From Novosphingobium sp. (lineage in GTDB: Bacteria > Pseudomonadota > Alphaproteobacteria > Sphingomonadales > Sphingomonadaceae): a DNA stretch of 18,028 nt. A program made the translations under genes and the position numbers. Below the pieces are notes generated by a model. It did no database searches and was not told the DNA's origin. It saw nothing but the letters and a program-made list of their open reading frames with translations. This document shows, in pieces, positions 6,868-13,855 of the stretch (its first letter is position 1; every line of letters starts with the position of its first letter). Location: positions 1 through 18,028 of the forward strand of contig JAIXYF010000091.1 in assembly GCA_027490345.1 (NCBI GenBank), given 5' to 3'.

Positions 6868-7320
6868 ATGGCGGGCCTTTGGTTTGATGAGTTTAGCGTT
6901 GGGCAGGTGTTCCGGCACGAAGTCCGCAAGACTGTGCTCGATTATGAAAACAGCCTGTTTTCCTCGCTCACCTACAATCCGGCGCAGATCCATATCGATC
7001 ACGCCTATTGCGAGGGCACCGAGTTCGGCCAGCCGCTGATGAACTCGATCTTCACGCTGGGACTGGTCATCGGACTCAGCGTGCAGGATACCACGATGGG
7101 CACCACCGTAGGCAATCTCGGGATGACCGATACGACCTTCCCGAAGCCTGTCTTCTCGGGCGATACGCTCCGTGCTGAAACGAAGGTGCTGGGGCTTAGG
7201 GAGAGCAAATCGCGGCCCACGCAGGGCATCGTCACCTTCGAGCATATCGGGCTTAACCAGCGCAATGAAGTGGTATGCCGCACCGTGCGCAACGCGCTGA
7301 TGATGAAGAAGCCGGCATGA
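6868..7320 (+). CDS. MaoC-type hydratase resembling itaconyl-/mesaconyl-CoA hydratase
   Basis: A 150-residue single hotdog protein of the MaoC family. The hydratase segment is 'YNPAQIHIDHAYCEGTEFG' (36-54), with Asn37, His42 and Asp44; the first Asp of the generic R-hydratase motif (DxNPxH) is replaced (Thr35-Tyr36). 'PLMNSIFTLGLVIGLSVQD' (56-74), 'FPKPVFSGDTLRAET' (91-105) and 'RESKSRPTQGIV' (111-122) match my recollection of itaconyl-CoA and mesaconyl-CoA hydratases. Those enzymes hydrate a C5 unsaturated dicarboxyl-CoA to citramalyl- or methylmalyl-CoA. Its stop overlaps the start of a CitE-type lyase (ATGA at 7317-7320), the enzyme that would cleave such a product. GAGAGGGA precedes the ATG. 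A different branched substrate from this pathway is possible. Confidence 0.8.
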   Translation: MAGLWFDEFSVGQVFRHEVRKTVLDYENSLFSSLTYNPAQIHIDHAYCEGTEFGQPLMNSIFTLGLVIGLSVQDTTMGTTVGNLGMTDTTFPKPVFSGDTLRAETKVLGLRESKSRPTQGIVTFEHIGLNQRNEVVCRTVRNALMMKKPA

Positions 7321-8192
7321 GGCTGCGCTCGCTTCTGTTTGTACCAGGAGACAGCGATCGCAAGTTCGCCAAGGGCCGTTCGGCTGGCGCGGATGTGCTG
7401 ATCCTCGATTTGGAGGATGCGGTTGCGCCGTCGATGAAAGCCGCTGCACGTGATCTCGTGGCGGGGTGGCTGTGCGAGGCAGACGATGTCGAAGCCAGCC
7501 TGTTCGTGCGGGTAAATCCCCTAGATACCAGTCTTACCGCCGATGATCTCGCCGCTGTGGTGCGCCCGGGACTTGCTGGCATTCTTGTGCCTAAGGCCAA
7601 TGGTGCGCACGATATCGCGACGATTGCAGGGATGATCGATCCGTTGGAGGCCGCCGCCGGAATGGCGCCCGGTAGGGTCAAGATCATGGTCGTCGCCACT
7701 GAGACTCCGCAGGCGATGTTTGCGCTCGGCAGTTATACCCCGCCGCATCCGCGCCTGATTGGCCTGACGTGGGGCGCGGAAGACCTTGCGGCCGCCATCG
7801 GTGCGACGGAAAACAAGGAACCGGATGGGCAGTGGACCGAGCCCTATCGCTTCGCGCGCTCGCTTTGCCTGTTTGCCTCGGCTTCAGCCGGGGTGGTGCC
7901 GGTCGATACGCTTTATGCGGATTTTCGCGACGGGGCGGGGCTTGAGGCCGATTGCCGCCGGGCCCGTCGCGACGGGTTCCTCGGCCGTATCGCGATCCAT
8001 CCCGATCAGGTCGCCACGATCAACCGCTGCTTCACCCCCTCGGACGAGGAGGTCGCGCATGCCCGCCGGATCGTGGACGCATTCGCCGCCAATCCCGACG
8101 CCGGTACGCTCGGGATCGACGGCAAAATGTTCGATATCCCGCACCTCAAGGCCGCGCTTAAGACGCTGGCAGCCGTCGGAGAAACCGCATGA
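7317..8192 (+). CDS. HpcH/HpaI (CitE-type) acyl-CoA lyase, citramalyl-/malyl-CoA lyase-like
   Basis: 291 residues, normal for CitE-like TIM-barrel lyases. 'RSLLFVPGD' (4-12) is the family opening, followed by 'ADVLILDLEDAVAP' (25-38), Arg66 in 'FVRVN', and the Mg2+ ligands Glu129 ('VATETP') and Asp156 ('TWGAEDLAAA'). 'GRIAIHPDQV' (223-232) closes the barrel. The reaction is a retro-aldol/Claisen split of a beta-hydroxyacyl-CoA, for example citramalyl-CoA to pyruvate and acetyl-CoA. I start at ATG 7317, which overlaps the MaoC stop, because the conserved region begins at once; an ATG at 7275 would add 14 unrelated residues inside the previous gene. Its own stop overlaps the next dehydrogenase start (ATGA, 8189-8192). 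A thioesterase variant (malyl-CoA thioesterase) is an alternative. Confidence 0.83.
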   Translation: MRLRSLLFVPGDSDRKFAKGRSAGADVLILDLEDAVAPSMKAAARDLVAGWLCEADDVEASLFVRVNPLDTSLTADDLAAVVRPGLAGILVPKANGAHDIATIAGMIDPLEAAAGMAPGRVKIMVVATETPQAMFALGSYTPPHPRLIGLTWGAEDLAAAIGATENKEPDGQWTEPYRFARSLCLFASASAGVVPVDTLYADFRDGAGLEADCRRARRDGFLGRIAIHPDQVATINRCFTPSDEEVAHARRIVDAFAANPDAGTLGIDGKMFDIPHLKAALKTLAAVGETA

Positions 8193-9367
8193 CCCAAGCT
8201 CGCCCGCTTCCCACCGAGGAAGACCTTCAGGCCATCCGCGAAGGCGTTCGCGCCGCCTGTGCGCCGTTCGGCGATGACTATTGGCTCGCCCGCGATGATG
8301 ACGGCGAGTTCCCGCGCGAATTTCACCGCGCGATGGCCGATGGCGGTTGGCTTGGCATTACCATGCCTGAGCAATTCGGCGGTTCGGGCCTCGGCGTGAC
8401 CGAGGCAATGACAATGATGAGTGAGGTCGCGGCTTGCGGCGGCGGGTTCGCGGCGGCTTCGACCATCCACATCAACCTGTTCGGCCCTCATCCCATCGTG
8501 GTGGAGGGCACACTTGAGCAGAAGGCGCGCTGGGTCCCGCGGCTCGTTTCGGGCGAGGACCAGTGCTGCTTCGGCTTTACCGAGCCCGACGCTGGGCTCA
8601 ACACCACGCGGATCAAGACGTTCGCCGAGAAAGTGCCGGGGGGTTATGTGGTCCACGGCCAGAAGGTCTGGACCTCGACCGCCCAAGTCGCGAACAAGAT
8701 CATGCTTCTGACTCGGACGACCAAGTTCGAGGACTGCGCCCGGCCGACTGATGGCATCACGATCTTCTACACCGATCTCGACCGGTCCAAGATTGATGTG
8801 CGACTGATCAACAAGATGGGCCGCAAGGCGGTGGATTCGAATGCGATCTTCATCGACGGGCTGTTCATTCCTGACGAGGACCGCATCGGCGAGGAAGGGA
8901 AGGGCTTTGGCTACATCCTCCACAGCCTCAATCCCGAACGCATCCTCATCGGCGCCGAGGCCATCGGCATCGGGCGCGATGCGCTGCGGCGGGGCGTGAA
9001 CTACGCGAAGGAACGCGTGGTATTCGATCGGCCGATCGGCATGAACCAGGGCATCCAGCACCCGCTTGCGGAAAAGTGGATGTATCTGGAGAGCGCCTGG
9101 CTGATGGTCGAAAAGGCTGCGCGCCTCTATGATCAGGGCCTGCCCTGCGGGGCCGAAGCCAATGCGTGCAAGTTCCTTGCCGCGCGCGCTTGCCATGATG
9201 CAGCGTGGCAGGCGGTCGCCACACATGGCGGCTTTGGCTATGCCAAGGAGTACCACGTCGAGCGGCTCTACCGGGAAAGCGCGCTGACCCGCCTCGCGCC
9301 AATCACCGAGCAGTTGATCATGTGCTTCATTGCCGAGAAAGTGCTCGGCCTGCCCAAGAGCTATTGA
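8189..9367 (+). CDS. Acyl-CoA dehydrogenase, second paralogue
   Basis: 392 residues. The flavin-contact motifs are 'FGFTEPDAGLNTT' (128-140) and 'VWTSTAQ' (160-166), with 'THGGFGYAKEYHVERLYRES' (345-364) in the C-terminal domain. Where most family members carry the catalytic Glu (YEGT), this protein has 'LAPITEQLI' (369-377). Glu250 in 'LNPERI' is placed as in isovaleryl-CoA-type enzymes and is the probable base. Its sequence differs clearly from the minus-strand dehydrogenase, so the two likely act on different intermediates. It follows the CitE-type lyase with a four-base overlap and is followed by an SDR and a hydratase, giving a full desaturation-hydration-oxidation set in one operon. Electrons would go to ETF, whose genes are not in the window. 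The substrate may be a branched or dicarboxyl acyl-CoA. Confidence 0.87.
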   Translation: MTQARPLPTEEDLQAIREGVRAACAPFGDDYWLARDDDGEFPREFHRAMADGGWLGITMPEQFGGSGLGVTEAMTMMSEVAACGGGFAAASTIHINLFGPHPIVVEGTLEQKARWVPRLVSGEDQCCFGFTEPDAGLNTTRIKTFAEKVPGGYVVHGQKVWTSTAQVANKIMLLTRTTKFEDCARPTDGITIFYTDLDRSKIDVRLINKMGRKAVDSNAIFIDGLFIPDEDRIGEEGKGFGYILHSLNPERILIGAEAIGIGRDALRRGVNYAKERVVFDRPIGMNQGIQHPLAEKWMYLESAWLMVEKAARLYDQGLPCGAEANACKFLAARACHDAAWQAVATHGGFGYAKEYHVERLYRESALTRLAPITEQLIMCFIAEKVLGLPKSY

Positions 9368-9377
9368 GGAAAAATCC

Positions 9378-10292
9378 ATGGGGATGATGGACGGTAGGGC
9401 GGTGCTGGTCACCGGCGCGGGGCGCGGCGTGGGGCGTGGGATCGCGCTCGCAATGGCTGAGGCGGGGGCGGCGGTGGTCGTCAATGACCTTGGCGTTGCG
9501 CTGAGCGGTGAAGGCCAGGATGAAGGCTCGCCTGCCGAGCAGGTCGTGGAGGAAATCCGCGCGGCAGGCGGCAAGGCTGTCGCCAACCACGACAGCGTGT
9601 CCGACTGGCTCGGTGCGGGCCGCATGATCAAGGCGGCCATCGACAGTTTCGGCCGGATCGACGGGGTGGTCAACAACGCGGGCAATCTGCGCGATGTCTA
9701 CTTCCACAAGATGAGCCCGGACGATTTCCGCGCGGTGATTGAAGTGCACCTCATGGGCAGCTTCAATACCAGCCGCGCAGCAGCACCTTTCTTCAAGGAA
9801 CAAGGCAGCGGCGCCTATGTCCATATGACCTCGACCAGCGGGCTGATCGGCAATTTTGGCCAGGCCAATTACTCTGCGGCCAAATTGGGGATCGTCGGAC
9901 TTTCAAAGTCGATCGCACTCGACATGCAGCGCTTCGGCGTGCGTTCGAACGCCGTCGCACCGTTCGCGTGGACACGCATGATCGACTCCATTCCGACCGA
10001 TACGCCCGAGCAGCAGAAGCGCGTAGAGGGCCTCAAGAAGCTTGATGCTAACAAGATCGGGCCCTTGTGCGTCGCCCTGTGCGGCGACGGGGCTGCCAAG
10101 GTCACCGGACAGATCTTCGGCGTGCGCAACAACGAGATTTTCCTGTTCTCGCAGCCGCGCCCGATGCGCGCTGCCCACACCGCCGAGGGCTGGACGCCTG
10201 AAGCCATTGCCGACCGGGTCTTCCCTCAGTTCGCGAACGACTTCTATCCGCTACACCGTTCGGCCGAGGTCTTCAGCTGGGACCCCGTGTGA
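9378..10292 (+). CDS. SDR hydroxyacyl-CoA dehydrogenase, MFE-2/17-beta-HSD4 type
   Basis: 304 residues from ATG 9378, with GAGGA seven bases upstream; an in-frame upstream ATG at 9330 lies inside the preceding gene and is rejected. The protein has TGAGRGVG (12-19), Asp37 in 'VVNDLG', an extended insert after beta-2 ('GQDEGSPAEQVVEEI', 46-60) typical of the multifunctional-enzyme-2 dehydrogenase domain, NNAG (99-102), and the catalytic Tyr165-Lys169 (YSAAK) with Ser in 'TSTSG' (151-155). The C-terminal tail of about 60 residues ('FSQPRPMRAAHTAEGWTPE') is a hallmark of the approximately 300-residue group common in steroid and terpenoid catabolic clusters. It would oxidise a (3R)-hydroxyacyl-CoA with NAD+. 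Its TGA overlaps the GTG start of a double-hotdog hydratase, so the two domains that eukaryotes fuse are neighbouring genes here. Confidence 0.83.
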   Translation: MGMMDGRAVLVTGAGRGVGRGIALAMAEAGAAVVVNDLGVALSGEGQDEGSPAEQVVEEIRAAGGKAVANHDSVSDWLGAGRMIKAAIDSFGRIDGVVNNAGNLRDVYFHKMSPDDFRAVIEVHLMGSFNTSRAAAPFFKEQGSGAYVHMTSTSGLIGNFGQANYSAAKLGIVGLSKSIALDMQRFGVRSNAVAPFAWTRMIDSIPTDTPEQQKRVEGLKKLDANKIGPLCVALCGDGAAKVTGQIFGVRNNEIFLFSQPRPMRAAHTAEGWTPEAIADRVFPQFANDFYPLHRSAEVFSWDPV

Positions 10293-11140
10293 TCGATCCC
10301 GCCGCTATTCTGGCGTATGATTTCGGTCAGCCGGAGCAGACGTATGTGCCGCGCGACGCGATCCTGTATGCGCTGGGCGTGGGGCTGGGCAGCGATGCCC
10401 TCGATACGGCCGTTCTCGCCTTCCTCGACGAGCGGAGCCTGGCGGTCCTCCCGACGTTTGCTGTCACTCTGTGTACGCCAGGGATGTGGATCCGTGATCC
10501 CGCACTTGGCGTCGATTTTGCCAAACTGGTCCATTCGGCGCAGTCTGCCGATTTTATAGCGCCCCTGCCGCCCGAGGCATGTGTTCGGGGTGAGGCGCAA
10601 GTTCTCTCGCTGACCGACCGGGGTGAGGGCAAAGGCGCGGTGCTGGTGCTCGAACGGCGGATTTTCGACGTTGCCAGCGGTGCGATGTACTGCCGCCTGG
10701 ATCAGACGCTGATGTTGCGAGGGGATGGCGGTTTTGGCGGATCGCCCGCGCCGCGCAACGAAATCGCATTACCGGATCGCGTCCCTGATCTGACCGTCAG
10801 CTTTGCGACAAGCCCGCGTGGCGCGCTGATCTATCGCCTCTCGGGCGACTGGAACCCGCTGCACCTCGATCCGGAAGTGGCGCGCGCGGCTGGTTTTGAA
10901 CGACCGATTCTGCAGGGCCTTGCCAGCTATGGCATCGCCGGTGTGGCGGTTTCGCGCGCAGTGGGGCGCGATCCGGCTGCCCTCTCGCGGCTGGCGTGCC
11001 GGTTTTCGGGCGTGGTGCTGCCCGGCGACGAATTGGAATTCCAGATCTGGCAACGTGAAGGCGCAGCCGCGCACTTTGCCGCCTATGTCGGCAACCGCAA
11101 GGTGCTCGATGGAGGCGAAATCACATGGAGAAACACGTGA
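10289..11140 (+). CDS. Double-hotdog enoyl-CoA hydratase 2 (MaoC-like, MFE-2 hydratase type)
   Basis: 283 residues from the GTG at 10289, overlapping the SDR stop as GTGA. Residues 1-145 form the degenerate N-terminal hotdog ('VLPTFAVTL', 53-61; 'LDQTLMLRGDGGFGG', 137-151). Residues 165-283 form the catalytic hotdog with 'RLSGDWNPLHLDP' (183-195), giving Asp187, Asn189 and His192 of the R-hydratase motif. The next family motif, usually PILHGL, reads 'PILQGLASYG' (206-215), so a commonly conserved His is Gln. The enzyme should hydrate trans-2-enoyl-CoA to the (3R)-hydroxy ester used by the preceding SDR. The paired arrangement mirrors the two parts of peroxisomal MFE-2. Being the second MaoC-type enzyme in the operon, it probably has a substrate distinct from that of the itaconyl-type one. 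Confidence 0.82.
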   Translation: MIDPAAILAYDFGQPEQTYVPRDAILYALGVGLGSDALDTAVLAFLDERSLAVLPTFAVTLCTPGMWIRDPALGVDFAKLVHSAQSADFIAPLPPEACVRGEAQVLSLTDRGEGKGAVLVLERRIFDVASGAMYCRLDQTLMLRGDGGFGGSPAPRNEIALPDRVPDLTVSFATSPRGALIYRLSGDWNPLHLDPEVARAAGFERPILQGLASYGIAGVAVSRAVGRDPAALSRLACRFSGVVLPGDELEFQIWQREGAAAHFAAYVGNRKVLDGGEITWRNT

Positions 11141-11159
11141 CTGCGAGCAGCCTGATCCT

Positions 11160-12275
11160 ATGAGTCTCGATGCGTTGTTCCAGCCGCTGCAGCTTGGCGG
11201 GCTGACCTTGCCCAACCGGGTGATCATGGCCCCTCTCACCCGCGCCCGCGCGACGCCTGGCAATCTGCCGACGCCGCTCATGGCGCAGTATTATGCGCAG
11301 CGCGCCGATTGCGGGCTGATCGTTTCCGAAGCAACCGCGGTCGATCCGCTCGGAATGGGCTGGTACCGTGTGCCTGGTCTTTGGACTGCGGACATGGTCG
11401 CGGGTTGGGCGCAGGTCATCGGCGCTGTCCATGCAGCGGGTGGGAAGATTTTTGCGCAACTATGGCACATGGGGCGCCTGGTGCTGCCTGATTATATCGG
11501 TGGTGCGCAGCCGCTGGGCCCGTCGCCCATCGCTGGGGAAGGGCAGACGTTTGCGCCGCCACCGCCGGACTATGTGGGCGGTTTCCTGCCGATGAAGGCT
11601 TACGTCGTCCCGCGCGAGATGACCCATGCGGATATCGCCCATGCGGTCGAAGCCTATGGCACCGGTGCCGCGAATGCGCTGGTCGCCGGGTTCGACGGCG
11701 TGGAGATCCACGCCGCCAACGGCTACCTCATCGACCAGTTCCTGCAATCGAACGCCAACCACCGAGGCGATGCTTATGGCGGCAATCTGGCAGGGCGGAC
11801 ACGTCTGCTGCGCGAGGTTCTGGAAGCCGTGACGGCAACGGTCGGCCCCGGGCGGGTCGGTATCCGCATCAGCCCGACCAGCGCGCGCAAGGGCATGGGC
11901 GATGAAAACCCCGATGCGCTGGCCGATACCGTCGCAGCATTGGCGCAGGAATTCGGCATCGCCTACATTCACCTGATCGAGCCGATTGCTTCCGGCTTCA
12001 TGGAGCGGCCCGATAATCCGGTCATCGAGCGCATCCGTGCGATTTTCCGGAGCGTCGTGATTCAGAACGGTAGCTTCGATGCCCCGGCAGCCAATGCCTG
12101 CATCGCGGCTGGCAAGGCCGATGCGGTCTCGTTCGGGCGGCCCTATATCGCCAATCCCGATCTCGTGATGCGCATGCGCGGCGGGCATCCACTCGCGCTG
12201 GCGGATATGGACCATGCCTATGTCGGCGATGCGCGTGGCTATGTCGATTATCCGATGTTTGCGGCTTCGGTTTAG
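11160..12275 (+). CDS. Old Yellow Enzyme family FMN oxidoreductase (ene-reductase)
   Basis: 371 residues from ATG 11160, the usual length for NemA/OYE-type enzymes; the frame is open further upstream but only inside the previous gene. The start 'LFQPLQLGGLTLPNRVIMAPLTRARA' is typical. His184 and Asn187 in 'GVEIHAANGYLIDQF' (180-194) bind the substrate carbonyl or nitro group, and Tyr189 is the likely proton donor. 'NANHRGDAYGG' (198-208) and 'SFGRPYIANPDL' (324-335, FMN phosphate) complete the signature. These enzymes reduce C=C bonds conjugated to a carbonyl with NAD(P)H. Last gene of the operon, 19 bases after the hydratase, with a weak ribosome binding site. It could reduce an enone or dienoyl intermediate of a terpenoid ring, or detoxify electrophiles. 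It ends 10 bases from the convergent ligase gene. Confidence 0.88.
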   Translation: MSLDALFQPLQLGGLTLPNRVIMAPLTRARATPGNLPTPLMAQYYAQRADCGLIVSEATAVDPLGMGWYRVPGLWTADMVAGWAQVIGAVHAAGGKIFAQLWHMGRLVLPDYIGGAQPLGPSPIAGEGQTFAPPPPDYVGGFLPMKAYVVPREMTHADIAHAVEAYGTGAANALVAGFDGVEIHAANGYLIDQFLQSNANHRGDAYGGNLAGRTRLLREVLEAVTATVGPGRVGIRISPTSARKGMGDENPDALADTVAALAQEFGIAYIHLIEPIASGFMERPDNPVIERIRAIFRSVVIQNGSFDAPAANACIAAGKADAVSFGRPYIANPDLVMRMRGGHPLALADMDHAYVGDARGYVDYPMFAASV

Positions 12276-12285
12276 CGCATGATGC

Positions 12286-13845
12286 TCACCCGACCTGGCG
12301 CGTGGCCCCTTCCCAGTGCGGCGCGCGCAGGTCCTTCTTCGAAACCTTGCCCGATGGCACCAGCGGGAAGCTTTCCATGAACGTCACTCGCTTGGGCACT
12401 TTGTAGCCCGCCAGCAGCGTTCGGGCGTGTGCGATGAGCGCGGCTTCATCAAGCCCACTATCGGGCTGGCGGATCACGCAGGCCATCACCGCTTCGCCCC
12501 ACCGCGCATCGGGCACGCCGATCACCGCGACTTGCGCCACCTCCGGGTGGGTCGAAAGCGCGTTCTCCACCTCAGCACAATAGATGTTCTCGCCGCCCGA
12601 GACGATCATGTCCTTGACCCGGTCGACGATGTAGTAAAGCCCCTCTGAATCGCGGCGCGCTACATCGCCGGTACGGTACCAGCCATTCTGCAGCACTTTG
12701 GCGGTGGCTTTTTCCTGTTTCCAATACCCGGCGGTGATGGCAGGCGCACGTGCGATCAGTTCGCCTGGCTCACCCTCGGGTACATCGTTCCCGGCGGCAT
12801 CGACGATGCGCAGTTCGATCAGCGGCAGGGGCCGACCGCAGCTTTGCAGCTTGGCCTCGTCCTCAAGGTCATGCTCGCTTGGCCGCAGGATCGTGAAGGC
12901 CCCGCAGGCCTCGGTGGCGCCATAGAACTGCATGAACTGGCACGGCATCTGCGCGATGGCGCGCCGGATCAGGCCCAGCGAAATCGGCGATCCAGCATAG
13001 AGCACGAGCCGCAGAGACGAGAAATCGGTCTGGGCCGCGCGCGGATGATCGAGCAGCATCTGGATCATCGTCGGGGTAAGCGTCAACAAGGTCGGATGGT
13101 CGCGCTCGATCGTCTCGCAAATCACGCCGGGATCGAACTGGCGCACGATCGAGACTGCAACGCCGTTGTAGAGGCACTGGAACGCGATGCCGATCGAGAG
13201 CAGATGGAAATTGGGCAACGGGTTTATGAATATATCGCCTTCGTGCCATTCGTAGGCGGGCTCGAGATGCTCGCACAAACGCATCCGGTTGAACCCACCG
13301 TGGCTCAGCATCACGCCTTTGGGCTTGCCCGTGGTGCCCGAGGTGTAGAGCTGGATGGCAACGTCTTCCTCGCTGATGAACAGGTCGGGCTTTGTCGCAC
13401 TATCGCCGGAATAGCGGCGCTCTAACGTGTCTTCACCATCGAACCATATCACCTCGACCGTACACACTGAAGCTTCCGCTGCGGCGTTCCACAGGTCTGC
13501 CAGCGCGCGCTCGACGAATACGATCCGCGCCGTGCTGTCGTCGATGAGCTGCGCCAGTTCGGCGGCCGAAAGGCGCCAGTTGAAGGGGATAAAGGCAGCG
13601 CGCGTTCGGGCCGTGGCGGTCAGCGCAAAGTAGAAATCGGGGCTGTTGAGGCCAAGGAAGCCGATCCGGTCGCCCGGCTCCGCACCATGCGCCAGCAGGC
13701 CGTTCGCCATGCGGTTGGAAACCGCATCATACTCGGCAAAGGAGATCGTGCGATCCCCTTGAATCAGCGCGCGCCGCCCGGGCGCTTCTCGCGCATGGTA
13801 TTCGATGAATTCGCCGAGCGTTCTGACTTCGGGGTAGAGCCACAT
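12286..13845 (-). CDS. AMP-forming acyl-CoA ligase
   Basis: 519 residues, class I adenylate-forming enzyme. The P-loop 'YTSGTTGKPKG' is at 167-177, 'FYGATEA' (A5) at 307-313, 'GWYRTGD' (A7) at 388-394, the hinge 'VDRVKDMIVSGGENIY' at 407-422, and catalytic Lys500 in 'PSGKVSKKDL'. It activates a carboxylic acid with ATP to the acyl-adenylate and then the CoA ester. I start at ATG 13845 ('MWLYPEVRTL'), with GAGGA upstream; an earlier start at 13929 would overlap the alcohol dehydrogenase and adds residues unlike the family. It follows that gene after 10 bases, so alcohol oxidation and acid activation are encoded together; the aldehyde dehydrogenase needed in between is not in the window. The substrate is likely the acid that feeds the flanking CoA pathway, but the exact acid cannot be read from the sequence. 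Confidence 0.88.
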   Translation of the reverse strand: MWLYPEVRTLGEFIEYHAREAPGRRALIQGDRTISFAEYDAVSNRMANGLLAHGAEPGDRIGFLGLNSPDFYFALTATARTRAAFIPFNWRLSAAELAQLIDDSTARIVFVERALADLWNAAAEASVCTVEVIWFDGEDTLERRYSGDSATKPDLFISEEDVAIQLYTSGTTGKPKGVMLSHGGFNRMRLCEHLEPAYEWHEGDIFINPLPNFHLLSIGIAFQCLYNGVAVSIVRQFDPGVICETIERDHPTLLTLTPTMIQMLLDHPRAAQTDFSSLRLVLYAGSPISLGLIRRAIAQMPCQFMQFYGATEACGAFTILRPSEHDLEDEAKLQSCGRPLPLIELRIVDAAGNDVPEGEPGELIARAPAITAGYWKQEKATAKVLQNGWYRTGDVARRDSEGLYYIVDRVKDMIVSGGENIYCAEVENALSTHPEVAQVAVIGVPDARWGEAVMACVIRQPDSGLDEAALIAHARTLLAGYKVPKRVTFMESFPLVPSGKVSKKDLRAPHWEGATRQVG

Positions 13846-13855
13846 GGGAGTGTCC

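Noticed and set aside
8006..9685. A 559-codon open frame on the minus strand
   Set aside because: It lies antisense to well-supported lyase, dehydrogenase and SDR genes, and its translation has no recognisable motif. Long antisense frames are normal in GC-rich DNA with biased codon use.
10896..11159. An N-terminal extension of the Old Yellow Enzyme gene
   Set aside because: The frame is open upstream but lies entirely within the preceding hydratase gene, and the family N-terminus begins exactly at the ATG at 11160.
11453..11460. A second TTGCGCAA word as a possible MarR site
   Set aside because: It falls inside codons for Phe-Ala-Gln of the OYE gene with no promoter context, so it is most likely coding coincidence.
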